64,000 nt of DNA. Source: Spirodela intermedia (taxonomy: Eukaryota > Streptophyta > Magnoliopsida > Alismatales > Araceae). The stretch covers positions 5,740,001 to 5,804,000 of the forward strand of contig LR746273.1 in NCBI GenBank assembly GCA_902729315.2. Reading direction: 5' to 3'. Position numbers and translations under genes: made by a program. Shown piece by piece: positions 23,819-33,957 of this stretch (position 1 is the first letter of the stretch; each line of letters opens with the position of its first letter). The notes under the pieces are model-generated. The model was given only the letters and a program-made list of their open reading frames with translations. It was not told the origin of the DNA and made no database searches.

Positions 23819-24718
23819 TTAGTCGTCCTTGGCGATGCGGATCTGGTATCCGCCGCCCTTCCTCTCCTCGACGGAGTGGGGCAGGTAAGTGCCGAGGACC
23901 AGGTCCCAGGTGGGGAGGAAGTGGACGGAGTAGTTGTGCTTCATGCCCTGGTGCTGGTGGTGGACGGTGTGGAAGGCGGTGTTGTTGGTCATGAACCGGT
24001 GGATGGGATTGTACTCGGGGAACCACTGCCCGCAGTGGTCGTCCACCGCCTTCACGGTCAGCAGGCTGAAGAACACCGCCGTCGTCCGGAGGGACATCCC
24101 GGAGATGAAGACGGACAGGAACCCACCGATGATCTCGCCGAAGAAGGCGTCGACGGGGTGGATGTACTGCGCACCGTAGGCGTAGGGGACCATCAGGAGG
24201 TGGTGCATCGCGTGGACGTGCTTGTACAAGAACTTATTCTCGTGCGTCCACCTGTGCCAGAAGTACTCCCACCCGTCCATGAACAGCATCGCCACGGCCA
24301 GCTGCCCCGCCACCTGCAGCAGGGACGCCGAGGGCGCGTCCACGGTGGCACCCTTCTCTCCTCCCGTGACCTGCGCATATTTATTTTACCGCTTCGACGT
24401 GAGCCCGATGCGAACGGGAATGTTGGACGGTCGGGAGCCGGAGAAAGGACAAGAAGTGAGAAGAAGAGTAAAGATTCAGCAGGAGGAGAGAACCATGAAG
24501 ATGACTGTGGAGAGGAGCATCTGCATCGCCTGATTCGCGAGGACTCCCACTATCACCTGGCGCCTGGTGGCGAGGTTCTGGGCCTCTTCCTCCCCCTTGG
24601 GGAACAGCCGGTGCTCGTCCTTGGGACTTAGCAGCATGTGATAGATCCCGGAGGCGACCCAGTAGACGGCAATCGGCACGAACACCGGCAGCAGCTCCTC
24701 CGACATGCCCAACGCCAT
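23819..24718 (-). CDS. SBH: Sphinganine C4-hydroxylase, left copy
   Basis: Two exons on the minus strand, 24494-24718 and 23819-24370, encode 258 aa. The enzyme hydroxylates carbon 4 of the long-chain base (sphinganine or ceramide) in the ER, making phytosphingosine-type sphingolipids. It belongs to the fatty acid hydroxylase superfamily: di-iron histidine motifs HRWTH (114-118), HVHAMHH (126-132) and HTVHH (209-213), plus His187 in VDDHCGQW. Hydrophobic membrane segments lie at about 9-27, 59-75, 90-107 and 150-180. The protein is identical to the right copy. Exons are very GC-rich compared with surrounding DNA. Only 43 bp after the stop are shared with the other copy, so at least one of the two lacks the ancestral 3' UTR. 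Confidence 0.93.
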
Positions 24719-24853
24719 GGATCGACGCACAGATGGGACTCCGAAGAGGGATTTCACCGCGTCACGGGGAGAGGAAACACGCCGAAAACCGGTCCAACCG
24801 GTGATCACTGGTGATTGTACTGATTGCTGTCGAGAAGGCTAAAGGCGCCGTTA

Positions 24854-24861
24854 TATTTATA
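24854..24861 (-). promoter_or_regulatory. TATA box of the left hydroxylase gene
   Basis: TATAAATA on the minus strand, about 135 bp upstream of the ATG and the exact mirror of the right copy. The implied 5' UTR is about 100 nt. Confidence 0.7.
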
Positions 24862-25135
24862 GTTCTCCATCTCATGCCCGCCGGGCCACGAGCTTCTTCC
24901 ACGATCGCTCCGCTCTCTTCTTGCAGCTGAGGAGACGAGTCTTTCGCCGCCACGGCTGACTGAGCTCTCCTAAAACCTTCCGACTTCCAGGTGAAATTTT
25001 CCACGCCATTGAAGACTAAGATCATAATGTCTGGTATAACCGGCGCTTCTGCCCATCCTGAGTTGGCGGGCACTCAACGAGTGCTTCATGAGATTCAAGG
25101 GAAACGGCTTCTTCGTCAGTAATGTAATGTGAAAA

Positions 25136-25207
25136 CAAGTTGGTAGATATCTTTACGAAAGGTCTTAGCATCTCGTCTTATGACGCTTTCTCACATAAGA
25201 CGTTATG
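25136..25207 (+). repeat. Inner inverted repeat B (72 bp), a copia pol fragment
   Basis: Perfectly inverted at 25279-25350 (positions sum to 50486), leaving a 71-bp loop. Read on the plus strand it encodes KLVDIFTKGLSISSYDAF, the conserved end of copia RNase H (usually LADIFTKxL). It is therefore a short retrotransposon remnant. Confidence 0.8.
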
Positions 25208-25269
25208 AAAACAATTCCGTGTGTGCCAAAAAAGCGGTCGTCGAAAAATAAGAGAAACCAAAAGACTTT
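25206..25269 (+). repeat. Inner inverted repeat C (64 bp)
   Basis: Perfectly inverted at 25446-25509 (positions sum to 50715). It forms most of the loop between B and B', and its partner runs into the start of the right gene arm. I do not recognise the sequence. Confidence 0.85.
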
Positions 25270-25278
25270 TACGTTGAG

Positions 25279-25350
25279 CATAACGTCTTATGTGAGAAAG
25301 CGTCATAAGACGAGATGCTAAGACCTTTCGTAAAGATATCTACCAACTTG
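25279..25350 (-). repeat. Inner inverted repeat B' (72 bp)
   Basis: Inverted partner of 25136-25207. On the minus strand it carries the same copia DIFTKGLS fragment. Confidence 0.8.
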
Positions 25351-25445
25351 TCTGAAGATGCCACGTATAGAGTAGAGATCAGACCTTCAAGAATTCACTA
25401 ACGGATAGTATGGCATACCGTCTCAATGTGCATGGTACGCAGGTG

Positions 25446-25509
25446 AAAGTCTTTTGGTTTCTCTTATTTTTCGACGACCGCTTTTTTGGCACACACGGAA
25501 TTGTTTTCA
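25446..25509 (-). repeat. Inner inverted repeat C' (64 bp)
   Basis: Inverted partner of 25206-25269; it overlaps the first nine bases of the right arm. Together with 25351-25445, which has no mirror on the left, it makes the palindrome asymmetric. Confidence 0.85.
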
Positions 25510-25777
25510 CATTACATTACTGACGAAGAAGCCGTTTCCCTTGAATCTCATGAAGCACTCGTTGAGTGCCCGCCAACTCAGGATGGGCAGAAGCGCCGGT
25601 TATACCAGACATTATGATCTTAGTCTTCAATGGCGTGGAAAATTTCACCTGGAAGTCGGAAGGTTTTAGGAGAGCTCAGTCAGCCGTGGCGGCGAAAGAC
25701 TCGTCTCCTCAGCTGCAAGAAGAGAGCGGAGCGATCGTGGAAGAAGCTCGTGGCCCGGCGGGCATGAGATGGAGAAC

Positions 25778-25785
25778 TATAAATA
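25778..25785 (+). promoter_or_regulatory. TATA box of the right hydroxylase gene
   Basis: TATAAATA about 135 bp upstream of the ATG at 25921. Confidence 0.7.
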
Positions 25786-25920
25786 TAACGGCGCCTTTAG
25801 CCTTCTCGACAGCAATCAGTACAATCACCAGTGATCACCGGTTGGACCGGTTTTCGGCGTGTTTCCTCTCCCCGTGACGCGGTGAAATCCCTCTTCGGAG
25901 TCCCATCTGTGCGTCGATCC

Positions 25921-26820
25921 ATGGCGTTGGGCATGTCGGAGGAGCTGCTGCCGGTGTTCGTGCCGATTGCCGTCTACTGGGTCGCCTCCGGGATCTATCA
26001 CATGCTGCTAAGTCCCAAGGACGAGCACCGGCTGTTCCCCAAGGGGGAGGAAGAGGCCCAGAACCTCGCCACCAGGCGCCAGGTGATAGTGGGAGTCCTC
26101 GCGAATCAGGCGATGCAGATGCTCCTCTCCACAGTCATCTTCATGGTTCTCTCCTCCTGCTGAATCTTTACTCTTCTTCTCACTTCTTGTCCTTTCTCCG
26201 GCTCCCGACCGTCCAACATTCCCGTTCGCATCGGGCTCACGTCGAAGCGGTAAAATAAATATGCGCAGGTCACGGGAGGAGAGAAGGGTGCCACCGTGGA
26301 CGCGCCCTCGGCGTCCCTGCTGCAGGTGGCGGGGCAGCTGGCCGTGGCGATGCTGTTCATGGACGGGTGGGAGTACTTCTGGCACAGGTGGACGCACGAG
26401 AATAAGTTCTTGTACAAGCACGTCCACGCGATGCACCACCTCCTGATGGTCCCCTACGCCTACGGTGCGCAGTACATCCACCCCGTCGACGCCTTCTTCG
26501 GCGAGATCATCGGTGGGTTCCTGTCCGTCTTCATCTCCGGGATGTCCCTCCGGACGACGGCGGTGTTCTTCAGCCTGCTGACCGTGAAGGCGGTGGACGA
26601 CCACTGCGGGCAGTGGTTCCCCGAGTACAATCCCATCCACCGGTTCATGACCAACAACACCGCCTTCCACACCGTCCACCACCAGCACCAGGGCATGAAG
26701 CACAACTACTCCGTCCACTTCCTCCCCACCTGGGACCTGGTCCTCGGCACTTACCTGCCCCACTCCGTCGAGGAGAGGAAGGGCGGCGGATACCAGATCC
26801 GCATCGCCAAGGACGACTAA
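25921..26820 (+). CDS. SBH: Sphinganine C4-hydroxylase, right copy
   Basis: Two exons, 25921-26145 and 26269-26820, encode the same 258-aa protein as the left copy. The ATG at 25921 (MALGMSEELL) was chosen because it matches the start of plant SBH proteins and lies downstream of the TATA box; an upstream in-frame ATG at 25831 lies near the expected transcription start. The exon 1/2 junction (STVIFM/VTGGEK) uses a GTTCTC donor and a TGCGCAG acceptor. The histidine clusters needed for the di-iron centre are intact, so both copies look functional. The genes diverge from a shared spacer. Whether both are expressed depends on how much promoter lies beyond the shared sequence (about 780 bp upstream of the ATG in the left gene's orientation, including the spacer). 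Confidence 0.93.
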
Positions 26821-26863
26821 TCGCGCTTACACGCCGAAGAATTATTTGTCTGCACGAGTTGGG

Positions 26864-27135
26864 ATTCGCCTAGGACAAGACAAAATCACCCGCCCTTTGC
26901 TCGGTAGTGTTGATTGATGCAGCGACAGATTTATTTTTTTCTGAACGGTATAATTTGTTTTAGTTTTTTACTAGTTGAGGCCGATAAATAAGCTGGAAAA
27001 CCTCTGGTATTTGAACATTAGATATTGAATTTCAAGCGTGGTGTTATGATACTATCTCCTCAACTTGGATTGGCTGGAGCATCCTCTCGCTCTTGGTTTG
27101 GAGCTTCTTCTCCTCCTCTTTTTCTACTAGTTGAG
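26864..27135. other. Right flank of the inverted duplication
   Basis: Unique sequence following the right gene. It would supply most of the right copy's 3' UTR and polyadenylation signal. No other feature seen. Confidence 0.4.
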
Positions 27136-29158
27136 TGATGTGCACTTGCCGTTGTATTTTAATACTCATTATCTAATAATATTTATAACTAAAGACAATA
27201 AGATATTAGCATAGATGTAAGTCTCAAGTTAAACATAAGGAGATTGATTAATTCGTTATGAAAACTAATTTATTTTGTATATAGATGATTTTAATATTTT
27301 ATTACTATTTAACAGAAATAAGAAAATAAAAAGGTGAGGTGAGAAGAATAAAAGAAGGGAAATAAATAAAGGAAAGAGGGAAGAGAGGGAAGAGATCTCT
27401 CGTAAAAGAGAGAAAAAGGGAGAGAAAGAGAGAGAGAGAAACATCTCACAAGAAAAAGAGAGAGAGAGTAAGATCAATTGTGAAAGAGAAAGAGAGAGAG
27501 ATCAATTGAAAGAGAGAAAGAGAAATCTCACGAGAGATAGAGAGAGAAGAATATATCTCACGAGAGAAGGAAAGAGTGAAATAAGATGATAATTAAGAAA
27601 GAGAGAACTATGATCTTGCCATTTTCACAGTGACCATGATTCTCAGACAAATGTGTGTTCTAGAATTCACACACATGACATGAGATCAGTGGTGAATATC
27701 TCCACCTTATTTTAACAGTTCAACCTCGTTAATTAGCTTTTACTCTCTCTGATTTTGTATTCGAAAATAGAAAGATACTTGTTATTTGTCGATATTTAAG
27801 TATGAAAATCAATAGATAACACGTTGAAAATGATCTTAGCTTGATCTAAGATGAATTTTGGAGGATTTAGAAGAAGAACGGAAATCATTCATTAAGTTTT
27901 GAATTAGTTCTACTTATTTCAATCTAAATATGCATAAAATAGAAACAATTATTAAAGGCATGTAAATAAATGATGAAAGCAAAAAATAAATCATTGCCTA
28001 AATTTAGTCTATCTCTTGGGCAACTAAAACACTATTGTGGTGGCTTGGTTTCGTCCAAACGTGCCACACCATGCCGAAAGTTATAAAGAGGGATCAACAA
28101 TGCTTGTTGGGGAGATTCATCAAAAAGAGGGGTCGACAACACTGTCACCATCATCTGGGAGGAGAAGGAAAGAGTTGACCACTTGCCAAAGGCCTTGAGT
28201 GTAGTTGGGGGAAGAAGGAACAAGCTTGCTGATCACTGAAGGTGTTGATCGTGTGAAAGGAGGGAGGAAATAAATTGTCATATTCACTATTGATGTGGGG
28301 ATCTTAAAGATAATCGATAATATTTATTTTACAAGACAAATAATTGATTATTATCTTTATATCCCTAATTATGATACGTGCAAGAACTTAAGTTCCTAGT
28401 ATCATGACACTTTGCAAGCTACTGGATCAAATGTGCTTGGTCACATGACACGTTGAGTGATGCCGAATTAACTTGGCATGAACTTGAGTCCCTAGTACTG
28501 TGGCATCTCATTAGTCATCAGATCATCATTTATGGTCGAATGCATGCAAAGCGGCATTAGATTCATGAACTGCAAATGAATTATTTTATGCATTTGGTAT
28601 CGTGCCAACTCGCCCAACATAGAATCTAACTTATCTAATGACATGGCTCATTGAACACTACTAGATGACACTACACTAGACGGCTGCTTTGAGACACAAG
28701 AAACTTTAGTCCCACATCGGAAATACTTTTTACGAATAAGTTGAATATAAATCAAACCTACGGTCTCTCAGTAGAGATCCCTTTTCCCAAAACAAGAAAA
28801 TAACCAAGACCATCTTGGGAGAAGATTAAAAGGTGGTTTGCTCTCACGCGCACACATGTGTATGGTAGTCCTTGCTCCACGACTAGTTGGTCACCAAGGG
28901 AGTCGAACTTGTGGCTCACTTGATCTGGGTCCACCTACTCGACCGCAACACCCCTCTAGGTCAACTACTGAGTGCCAGCTTGCAAGCGGGAGGTGATATT
29001 TTTATATTTTTTTATTTTATTTATCTACATAATCAAAAATTACACTAAGTATTTTAACTTCAAATGTCTAAAATTAACAATATATTCATATATTTATTAT
29101 GAAAGTTAAAAAAATAAAATAATGTAATATAACTAATTAAAACACAATAGCTTTAACA
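27136..29158 (+). repeat. Complete 2,023-bp solo LTR-like element, copy C
   Basis: It begins TGATGTGCAC and ends TTTAACA, and is flanked on both sides by TTGAG (27131-27135 and 29159-29163), a 5-bp target-site duplication. TG...CA ends plus a 5-bp duplication with no internal coding region fit a solo LTR. The GA-rich section with TCTCACGAGAGA units lies at 27330-27600, and ACTTTAGTCCCACATCGG near 28705. Confidence 0.8.
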
Positions 29159-29163
29159 TTGAG

Positions 29164-31042
29164 CCTTTTATCTCATAGTTGTTGATTTACGTCTCGCCAT
29201 TTGCCACCTCTACAGCCTTCCCTCTCTTCACTACTAGCACACCCCTTGTCGCCACCACCTTAGTTGTAGACATAGCTCCCCTCTTGCCATCCTCGTGGCC
29301 TTCTACCACCGCTTGCACCTAGTTATCAGTGCTGCTATCAACCATCTCTGTCTACCACCACCACCTTCATTGTTATCCCTTTTACCCTTTTTTAGATGAG
29401 TGACCTTTCTATTTACCAATTAAGGTCAGTTAGGAACTCATAGAAGATAACTTTGAGAAGAGAAAGAAAGCAAGGGTGACTTTTGTGAGATTTCAACCCT
29501 TATCAATCGTTCGGTTGTGTGAGAGAGAGTTAACCAATGACACTCATACCTTTACCCAATGACACCATAGGGGCCCTTCTTTCTCAAAAATCAAGGACAT
29601 TATAGGTATACAAATATGTAAAACTTACATGTGACTGCTTGTGTCAGTTTAGTCTCACATTGGTTGTTACATATTGTTTGAGACTCATATATATTAGTAT
29701 CTCTTTCTATCATCAATCAACTCTCTCTCTCACGTGTGTATAATCACTCTTTGCCCCACGCCGAGCTGGCCACTGGTGATGTGGAAGTTGAATGATGCAC
29801 ATATGTGATGCCAACTAGTTGGCACTTGAGTCCCCATCTTGTGACTCCCCCAACTATGTGCCCCACTTATGTATTGATCTGACTAGCTAGCTGCTCCTCT
29901 TGATTGTGCCTTCGACCCACGTGTAGGCCTGGCTGGGCAACATATCTCTCATCTCTTTATATTTTTATTTTATCTCAAAAACATTTTTATAAAAATCATA
30001 TAAGTTCACATAAAATTACATAATTAGCCATAAATCACATTAATTTTAGTAAAAACTATATTTCTCAATTTAACATAAATATATGCTTATGTATTAAGAG
30101 TTAATACTTAAAATATGTTATTAATTAATTATTAACTTATGATAATAAAGACTTATTACTCAATGACCTTGGTGCAAGATGTTGTGCCACTCTCCTTTGT
30201 CACTAGAAGGGTATATTTCAGTAGGCACACATGTGCTGCTAGAGCTTCCACAAAAGCTTAGAGTTCTTTCATATCAATAGCGTTGACTCTATTGCATCTT
30301 ATCATTCCTTTATGGCTCCAATGCCTTCCAAACCCTCAATGTAAGGAAGGATACAAGTGATCCTCTACCTATTGGTACCACTCTCTCCTACAATAGCACA
30401 CTCTGATATCATTTTATCACAAGTGGGTACTGTGGTTCTCCGGTTCTTCATTTAATCACTTGAGACCAGCCTCGACCATTGCTTTGTCAACATTGAGCAA
30501 GCCTCCATGTCACCTGCAGAACTATTTCAGAATGGAACATTGAAGCTATTGATATTACCTCAAGAAAGGGGTATAGAGGGGGAGGAGAAGGGGGTCTTCT
30601 CCCTTCCTAGCTTTCGGCTCTCCATAGTTCTCAGCCGACTCACATGCTGTTGGCACATTGCAAAAGCCTTAGCTTCCTCTAAGTATGCCCCATGCTCACT
30701 CTAGAGCTTCCCCTCACCTATAGATGAGACCCAAGAAACTCTTGCTTTGCGGCTCTCTCGCTCTCTTTCTCCTTTCTTCCTCCGCTTCCCATTCTCCCTT
30801 CAGACATGCAGAGTACCCACCATTTTATAGAGGGAGAGGTCCAAAGAACCTTCTCCATGTTGACCCTCCTTCATTCCACCCTCTTCCTCATACAAACACC
30901 TTCCTTTATCTATCTCATAGCTCTTGTAGATCTAGAGGAGCTATCTTAGATTTAGGAAACTCATTCCACTGAGTTTCTTCTATTTGCATGCACGTTCCCG
31001 TGTGGCCCATACCTATATTGCACATGCAAGATGCCTGCCGAC
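29164..31042. other. Intergenic transposon-derived sequence
   Basis: No gene recognised. It includes arm E1 (29640-30175) of a diverged inverted repeat; the rest (30200-31040) has only weak open frames. Confidence 0.4.
29640..30175 (+). repeat. Arm E1 of a diverged inverted repeat around copy D
   Basis: Its reverse complement resembles about 32200-32640. Shared points are a GCCCCAC...TGGCCACTGGTGATGT-like block, a GATGCACA(T/C) block and an A/T-rich tail with CACATTAATT. It also carries a TTTAGTCTCACATTGG motif like the other LTR-like repeats, so it is probably an end of a related LTR. Confidence 0.6.
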
Positions 31043-32125
31043 TGATGTGCACTTGTCGTTGTGTTTAAATACACATTATCTAATAATATTTATAACTAAG
31101 ACTTAATAAAATATTAGTATAGAAGTAAGTCTCAAGTCAAACATAAAGAGATCGATTAATCTATTGTGAAAACTAATTTAATTTATATATAAAGTAATTT
31201 TAATATTTTATCAATATTTAATAGAAATAATAAAATAGAAGAGTGAGGTGAGAAGAATAAGGGAAAGGAAGTGAAGAAAAAGAAGAAAAGAGAGAGAGAA
31301 GAGGAAATCTCACATGAGATGGAGAAAGAGAAAAGTCTCACAAGAGAGAAAGAGAGAGAGGAGAGAAGAGAAAATCTCACATGAGATGGAGAGGGAGAAG
31401 AGAGAGGAGGAAATTTCACGTGAGATGAAGAGAGAGAAAGGTCTCATGAGAGAGAGAGAGGGAGAGAGAAGGAGAGAGAGGGAGATTGATCGATCTAGAG
31501 AAAGATTTCACGAGAGACGGAGAGAGAAGAAGCGATCTCACGAGAGAAGGAGAGAGAAAAATAAGATGATAATAAAGAAATAGAGAAATACAGTCAACTT
31601 GTTTTCACAGTAATCATTATTCTCGAATGAATGTGTGCTCGAAAATTCACACACATGACATGAGGTTAGCCGTGAATGTCTCTATCTTGTTTTAACTGTC
31701 GAACACTCATTAATCAGCCTTTAATTTTGATAATTTTGCATTCAAAAATAGAAAAATACTCATTATTCGCATAATGTCGGGAACATGAATACATCAAAAT
31801 TCGACTAGAAAAATCAAGAGAAAACAAGTTGAAAATGACCTTAGCTTAATCTCAGACAAGTTTCAAAGGATTCAAAAGAAGAACAAAGATCATTCATTAA
31901 GTTTTGGATTAGTTTTACTCATTTTAATCAAAATATACATGAAATAGAAATAACTTACTATAAAAGATAAATAAATGATGATAGTAGGAAATAAATCATT
32001 GCTCAAGTATAGTCTACCTTTTAGGTAACTAGAGATACTGATGTGGTGGCTTGGTTTCGTCTAGACGTGCCACACCGTGCTAGAAGTCACAAAAATATCA
32101 TTTGAAAGCGTTGTGTGATGAGTTA
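31043..32125 (+). repeat. 2-kb LTR-like repeat, copy D (3'-truncated)
   Basis: It starts TGATGTGCACTTGTC and follows the family through the GA/TCTCAC section (31250-31580) to about GAAAGCGTTGTG. It is cut where arm E2 begins. Confidence 0.7.
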
Positions 32126-32199
32126 GATTTTCTACAAGTGTCGTTAGTCCTAAATCTCCTCAATCAAAAATGTTATGAGTTTATGTTTTAATTTGATTT

Positions 32200-32640
32200 G
32201 CAAAATACTCGTAGATAGCAATGAGTCAGGTCATTGATAAGTTTTCATTATCATGAGTTAATAATTAATAAATAATATAGTTTTAGACTTAGCTCATGAT
32301 AAATAGACTTATATTTGTGATAAATTATGAAAAATAGTTTTTACGTAATTAATGTGAATTTTTGGCTAATTATTTGATTTTATGTGAATTTATATAATTT
32401 TTATAATCTTATTTTTGAAATAAATAAAGGAAAAAAAAGATAGAAAAAGGGGGACCTACCGATCAGCCGAGCCCACAAGCTGATTGGATGTGCAGTTGGA
32501 CAAAGTCATGACCAAGGGCTCGAGTGGCTATAGACCGATGGGGACACGTGTGCATCACTCCCCTTCCATGTCACCGGTGACCAGTTGGGTGTGGGGCAAG
32601 GAGTGGTCGTACACACTCAAGAAAGGGACTCATTCATTCC
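32200..32640 (-). repeat. Arm E2 of a diverged inverted repeat
   Basis: Inverted, diverged partner of E1. Its reverse-complement orientation agrees with that of the gypsy element at 33958-36164, so it might be part of that element's LTR, but this is unproven. Confidence 0.55.
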
Positions 32641-33295
32641 CAAATCTTGTATTACTATATATTCATCCCAAAATTTGGCATATAATTGATGGGATTAAAT
32701 TGCGGTCACACCTTCCCCGAAATCTTTTAATAATTTTAATATCTCAAATACCCCTCATTTCATCTTTCTCATTACTTGCATAATTATGAACTGCACTTCA
32801 CAAAATTCAAAGAAAAACTAATTCATTTCCTATTTAGACATCTCTAAGTTTTCATTAGATAAACATTAGAACCTCCATACTTCCATTTTTCACTAGTTTA
32901 CTTTGTCTCAAGACTAACTTTTGTTCTTTGAATCCTTGTCATGCTTAACTTATATGCATAAAGTTTGACTTGTAATTCCAATTCCACCAGCTTGCTTTTC
33001 TAATTTTTAAGCTCATGTAGGTAGCTTTTCCATAGACAGCCTTTTTTTCTTTTTGTCCTAGCCTCACATGTGAAATCTCCATGGGACAATTGGGAAAACC
33101 CTCTTTGTTGTGCAGGTCTTTTGGGCTTCACTCCACATGGTTGAGAAGCATGTAAATATGTTCCAAGCCTTGTTAACTCTAATCTCACATGTGGAAGCCC
33201 CACAGAATCAGCAAAGGTACTTTCATTAACATGTAGCAAGCAGCTTTTCTCCCGCTTGAAAAGTGTTTATCGACTCTCTTGTTTGGGAGGCTTCA

Positions 33296-33389
<94 letters not shown>

Positions 33390-33957
33390 GGCTGGTGTAG
33401 TCTTCACTATAGTCAAACTTCACATTTTTGATGCAGTAATGGCCAATGATTCATTGATACTTCAGCTAGCTCTAGTACAGTTCAACTATGTTTTGATCTA
33501 GTAAGATGGGATGCGATTTATTGTGTTAATTCTAATATAGAGATATGTCTACATTAAATTTTTGCTAGTAATCAATGAAATTTGATCCATAGTATGACTC
33601 ATAATCATGGCAGTATTTTTTCTATTCACCAAAATAATTTTTTCAAAATTTGTGCTCTACTTTAAGGGAGTTTTAAAAAGCAGGAAGCATAATAGACTTG
33701 TGTATTTCTTAGCTTTAACATTGTACCCACCCCCCAAATAGAATCATGCAGTGTCCTCAATGCACTTTGAAAGAAAGAGGAATGGAATGAGGGGTGAAGG
33801 ATACCAAACCCATAATGATGGTTGAGGAAGATCCACTTTCAGCTTAACATATTGACCTCTACAAAAGAAAGAGGTAAAAAAAATAGGTCAACAAATGCTA
33901 CATAAGAAAATAGAAAGGAAATAATCAAAATAAAAGAGGAATCTTCTGTTGCGACAA
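32641..33957. other. Non-coding repeat-rich region
   Basis: No gene seen. It includes an 86-bp CT microsatellite and presumably the 3' untranslated part of the gypsy element. Confidence 0.4.
33301..33386. repeat. (CT)n microsatellite, about 86 bp
   Basis: Uninterrupted CT run, the longest in the window. Confidence 0.97.

Larger units (their letters stand above)
23776..25138 (-). repeat. Left arm of a 1,363-bp inverted duplication
   Basis: Each position p in this arm pairs with 50639-p in 25501-26863. Every long frame in the arm has a same-length mirror partner with identical translation, and stretches checked by eye match base for base, including intron and promoter. Homology stops sharply at 23776/26863 (outer) and 25138/25501 (inner). 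Confidence 0.95.
25501..26863 (+). repeat. Right arm of the 1,363-bp inverted duplication
   Basis: Mirror of 23776-25138 with no indel detected: gene starts, stops and splice sites all obey the same coordinate sum of 50639. Confidence 0.95.

Noticed and set aside
23876-24631. 251-codon open frame antisense to the left hydroxylase gene (mirrored at 26008-26763)
   Set aside because: It runs opposite to two well-supported exons and across the intron. High GC3 of the real gene keeps the complementary frame open, and the translation has no family features.
30507-30972. Short plus-strand frames between repeat copies C and D
   Set aside because: No recognisable domain, no splice partners, and they lie in transposon-derived sequence.
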